Shown: piece by piece, positions 4,678 to 6,427 of the stretch
Layout of the letters: the number at the start of each line of letters is the position of its first letter
Numbering within the stretch: the first letter of the stretch is position 1
Assembly: GCA_031412355.1 (NCBI GenBank)
Contig: JANOCR010000151.1
Coordinates: 1 to 6,427, forward strand
Direction of reading: 5' to 3'
From: JAENVT01 sp031412355
GTDB lineage: Bacteria > Actinomycetota > Acidimicrobiia > Acidimicrobiales > Ilumatobacteraceae
DNA: 6,427 bases
The notes under the pieces: model-generated
Seen by the model: only the letters and a program-made list of their open reading frames with translations
Told to the model about the DNA's origin: nothing
Databases searched by the model: none
Translations under genes and position numbers: made by a program

Positions 4678-5376
4678 TCACACGGCGACGGTGCGGCGAA
4701 TGCACCAAACCACCTGCACGCCGAGCCAGACGCGTTTGGCAACAACGAGGTCCAGCACGAAGCCGTGCCTGGTGGCCGCCGCTGAAATCGTGTCCATGTC
4801 GCATCCTTCACCCAGCACCATCAGTGCCATTCCCCGCTCGGGTCCGTCGACCATATGGTCGCCCAAACCGGCGAACAGCCGGTCGAAGTAGCCGAGGTCA
4901 GCTCCGGCGAACCACGCCCGCTCGGCCTCGTCGATCGGGTCCTTGGCGAAGTACGGCGGGTTGATCACAACCAAGTCGAAGCGTCGACCTTCCAACGCAG
5001 CGAACAGGTCAGACTGCAGTACCTCGACAGACAACCCGTTGGTAGCCGCGTTCGCCGCCGTCGCGTGCACCGCATCGGCATTGATATCGATTGCCGTCAC
5101 CGCAGCGCCGGCGCGTGCGGCGGCCAGCGACAGCACACCGGTGCCGCAGCCGACGTCGAGCACCGACCACCCGGCGGGTCGACGCCGTTCGATCTCGGCG
5201 GCCAGCACCCCACTTGAGAAGAACAGTCCGGGATGGAACACACCTGTCGGCACATCCAACCTCAACCCCCGCCATCTCCACGCCCGCTTCCGGCGCACAC
5301 GACGAAGCGCCCACGGCCCGTACAGCCGCATCAGTACCGTGTGCGCCCGGCGGCGAAGACCGGTGAGCGATATCAC
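4678..5376 (-). CDS. Class I SAM-dependent methyltransferase (NPPY type)
   Basis: The product has 232 residues from GTG 5376. A basic N-terminal region leads to VPTGVFHPGLFFSSGVLAAEI, then the SAM-binding glycine loop LDVGCGTG (motif I, about 73-80), an acidic residue at the end of the second strand (AIDINAD, Asp97) and the catalytic NPPY (139-142) followed by F. This is the layout of methyltransferases acting on exocyclic amino nitrogens or Gln side chains (PrmC, RsmC and related groups), so an RNA or protein target is likely, but the substrate is unknown. The start is uncertain. GTG 5376 overlaps the preceding stop codon as GTGA and is my choice; ATG 5331 would give 217 residues and keep all motifs. 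Co-transcription with the oxidoreductase upstream is very likely. The frame stays open far upstream, but that part lies inside the oxidoreductase gene and is not coding. Confidence 0.88.
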   Translation of the reverse strand: MISLTGLRRRAHTVLMRLYGPWALRRVRRKRAWRWRGLRLDVPTGVFHPGLFFSSGVLAAEIERRRPAGWSVLDVGCGTGVLSLAAARAGAAVTAIDINADAVHATAANAATNGLSVEVLQSDLFAALEGRRFDLVVINPPYFAKDPIDEAERAWFAGADLGYFDRLFAGLGDHMVDGPERGMALMVLGEGCDMDTISAAATRHGFVLDLVVAKRVWLGVQVVWCIRRTVAV

Positions 5377-5380
5377 CGGT
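5359..5380 (-). promoter_or_regulatory. Hairpin burying the oxidoreductase stop / methyltransferase start overlap
   Basis: ACCGGTGA (5359-5366) and TCACCGGT (5373-5380) form a perfect 8-bp inverted repeat with a 6-nt loop. In the minus-strand mRNA the 5' arm ends with GUGA, which is both the GTG start of the methyltransferase and the TGA stop of the oxidoreductase. A ribosome reaching that stop would melt the stem, so the layout fits translational coupling. The function is inferred; the pairing is plain. Confidence 0.5.
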
Positions 5381-6341
5381 ACAGGTCGGGAGTGTCGAGC
5401 GCTGCCACGTCGACCGGCTGCCGGATCCGAAGCGACTCGATGGCGGCCTCGACAACGCACTCGGCGACCAATCCGTCCCACGCCGATGGGCCGACTGTGA
5501 CACCAGCCGCAACGGAGTCGAGCCACGCCGCATCCTCGATGCGGTAGGCATCGGCGAACCGGCCGAACCAGTCGGTGCCGATGTTGACTCCCGACGCGCC
5601 GTCGCGGCGCAGGGTTGGGCGCATCACCGGAGCCATCACTGCACCCCCTAGTTCGCCGTCGACCTCGACGGTCACCTCGTAGGCGAAGCTGTGTTCGCTG
5701 AACTCGATGCTGGCGTGACCACCGCCTTCGAACTCGGCCGTCAACAGCAGATGCTCGACGTGGTCGGGATTGGGCGTGACGATGGTTGTCACTCTGGAGA
5801 CCTGGCGACCGACCAGCCATCGCAACGAGTGGATGTCGTGGACGAGCGATTGGTTCAAGATCAGCTGGGCTGTTCGACGGACCTCGTGCACGTTGCGATG
5901 CACGCAGCGAATGTGGTGCAACTCCCCCAGGACCGCGGCCTCGGCAGCCAACTGAACGTGGGCAGGGTCGTAGACCCGCATGAGGCCGAGTTGCAGCAGG
6001 CGGCGACCCGCGGCGATCTCTGCATCGACGATCCGTCGGCACGCCGTGGATCCAACGGCGAGTGGCTTCTCGCAAAGGATGGGGGTGCCCGTGCCGAGCG
6101 CGGCGTGGACCAACGGCTCGTGGGTGTCTTCGGGCGAGGCGATGACCAAACCGTCGATGTCGCTCAGCGAGGCGACGGCGAGTCCGTCGCGAGTCGGTGT
6201 GCCCCCGACCTCGGCGCTCAACGACTCGGCCGATGCCTGTCGGGTGTCGGCGATGGCCACAATCTCGACATCCGGCTTTGCCGCCCGGCAACGACCGTGA
6301 AACGAACCCATTCCGCCGGCTCCGACGATGGCCAATCGCAT
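5373..6341 (-). CDS. Gfo/Idh/MocA family NAD(P)-dependent oxidoreductase
   Basis: A 322-residue protein of typical family length. The N-terminal Rossmann fold has the dinucleotide loop LAIVGAGGMGSFH (GAGGMG at 7-12), VEIVAIADTR with Asp32 ending the second strand (suggesting NAD preference), and IASPEDTHEPLVHAAL. The EKP motif (91-93) carries the family's conserved Lys92. The C-terminal half holds LVHDIHSLRWLVG (167-178), where many relatives have HDIDxxRWL, so one Asp is His here. Relatives oxidise or reduce sugars, inositols and similar polyols; the substrate is not evident, since no transporter or sugar pathway gene is nearby. ATG 6341 is chosen because it starts right at the Rossmann strand; an open extension to 6401 adds residues unlike the family. 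A TAAGGT hexamer just upstream suggests a leaderless mRNA. It is the first gene of a pair with the methyltransferase. Confidence 0.93.
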   Translation of the reverse strand: MRLAIVGAGGMGSFHGRCRAAKPDVEIVAIADTRQASAESLSAEVGGTPTRDGLAVASLSDIDGLVIASPEDTHEPLVHAALGTGTPILCEKPLAVGSTACRRIVDAEIAAGRRLLQLGLMRVYDPAHVQLAAEAAVLGELHHIRCVHRNVHEVRRTAQLILNQSLVHDIHSLRWLVGRQVSRVTTIVTPNPDHVEHLLLTAEFEGGGHASIEFSEHSFAYEVTVEVDGELGGAVMAPVMRPTLRRDGASGVNIGTDWFGRFADAYRIEDAAWLDSVAAGVTVGPSAWDGLVAECVVEAAIESLRIRQPVDVAALDTPDLYR

Positions 6342-6349
6342 GGCGTGGC

Positions 6350-6355
6350 ACCTTA
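6350..6355 (-). promoter_or_regulatory. Candidate -10 box (TAAGGT) for the oxidoreductase operon
   Basis: TAAGGT on the minus strand fits TANNNT and ends 8 nt before the ATG at 6341, so transcription could begin at or next to the A of the start codon. No Shine-Dalgarno is seen in GCCACGCC before the ATG. The -35 region is not recognisable. Confidence 0.35.
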
Positions 6356-6393
6356 CAGACCGGCTGACGACGTGACCTGGTCGATCCACGGAA

Positions 6394-6406
6394 TGACACA
6401 CTGTCA
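6394..6406. promoter_or_regulatory. Candidate operator: perfect inverted repeat TGACA-CAC-TGTCA
   Basis: Two 5-bp half-sites around a 3-bp centre lie 53 bp upstream of the oxidoreductase start and 3 bp before a possible plus-strand start at 6410. Position and symmetry suit a dimeric repressor or activator. No regulator gene is in the window, though one could begin at the right edge. Confidence 0.35.
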
Positions 6407-6409
6407 GCG

Positions 6410-6427
6410 ATGCCGATGACGATGTCG
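6410..6427 (+). CDS. Possible start of a divergent gene running off the right edge
   Basis: Only six codons are visible, reading MPMTMS, with ATGs at 6410, 6416 and 6422. There is no strong Shine-Dalgarno. The reason to list it is the divergent-promoter look of 6342-6409; the coding call cannot be tested inside this window. Confidence 0.2.

Noticed and set aside
5377..6399. Upstream extension of the methyltransferase frame, giving a 573-residue fusion-like protein
   Set aside because: The extension lies in an alternate frame of the well-supported oxidoreductase and is Arg-rich without recognisable domains. It is not a real fusion.
5691..6419. 242-codon plus-strand frame opposite the oxidoreductase
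   Set aside because: It is antisense to a clear Gfo/Idh/MocA gene; length alone is not unusual at this base composition.
6408..6425. Three tandem CGATGN hexamers at the right edge
   Set aside because: Short, and explained by alternating Met codons in a possible gene start; too little sequence to call a repeat.
1..6427. CRISPR array, tRNA, rRNA, insertion sequence or defence cassette
   Set aside because: No spaced direct repeats, cloverleaf, transposase or terminal inverted repeats, or known defence domains are visible; all large frames are assigned to ordinary chromosomal genes.

Overview
The window reads as chromosomal DNA from a high-GC actinobacterium. An Acidimicrobiia member (Ilumatobacter-like) is my best guess. 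This rests on a secreted protease carrying the LDTR...VVDVxGYF repeats common in that group, an actinobacterial DUF4916 Nudix-like protein, a cold-shock protein close to mycobacterial CspA, and GC-biased third codon positions. The taxonomy is inference, not a search result.

Layout, left to right. 1-1554 (+) is the 3' part of a secreted subtilisin-like (S8) serine peptidase: the end of the catalytic domain with its active-site Ser, then three tandem beta-rich repeats. 1555-1645 is a structured spacer with two competing hairpin arms and a possible 8-codon mini-ORF. 1646-2182 (+) is a DUF4916 protein with a degenerate Nudix box. It converges, 12 bp apart, on a minus-strand pair: a DUF1697 gene (2580-3116) followed by a small VOC/glyoxalase-like gene (2195-2563). 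Divergent from DUF1697 is a membrane-anchored L,D-transpeptidase (3242-4294, +) with a peptidoglycan-binding domain. This converges on a minus-strand block: a Gfo/Idh/MocA oxidoreductase (5373-6341), a class I SAM methyltransferase (4678-5376) overlapping it by 4 nt, an intrinsic-type terminator, and a cold-shock protein (4391-4591) with a TTG start. A further plus-strand gene may begin at the right edge.

The genes do not form one pathway. Two touch the cell envelope or exterior (protease, L,D-transpeptidase) and the rest are small metabolic or housekeeping proteins. I see no mobile element, CRISPR array, tRNA, rRNA or defence system.

The less ordinary signals lie at gene junctions. A perfect 8-bp hairpin buries the stop/start overlap of the oxidoreductase-methyltransferase pair. 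Two 5' arms compete for one 3' arm ahead of the Nudix-like gene. Mini-ORFs whose stops overlap non-ATG starts precede two genes. The L,D-transpeptidase has SGGC in place of the usual SHGC.
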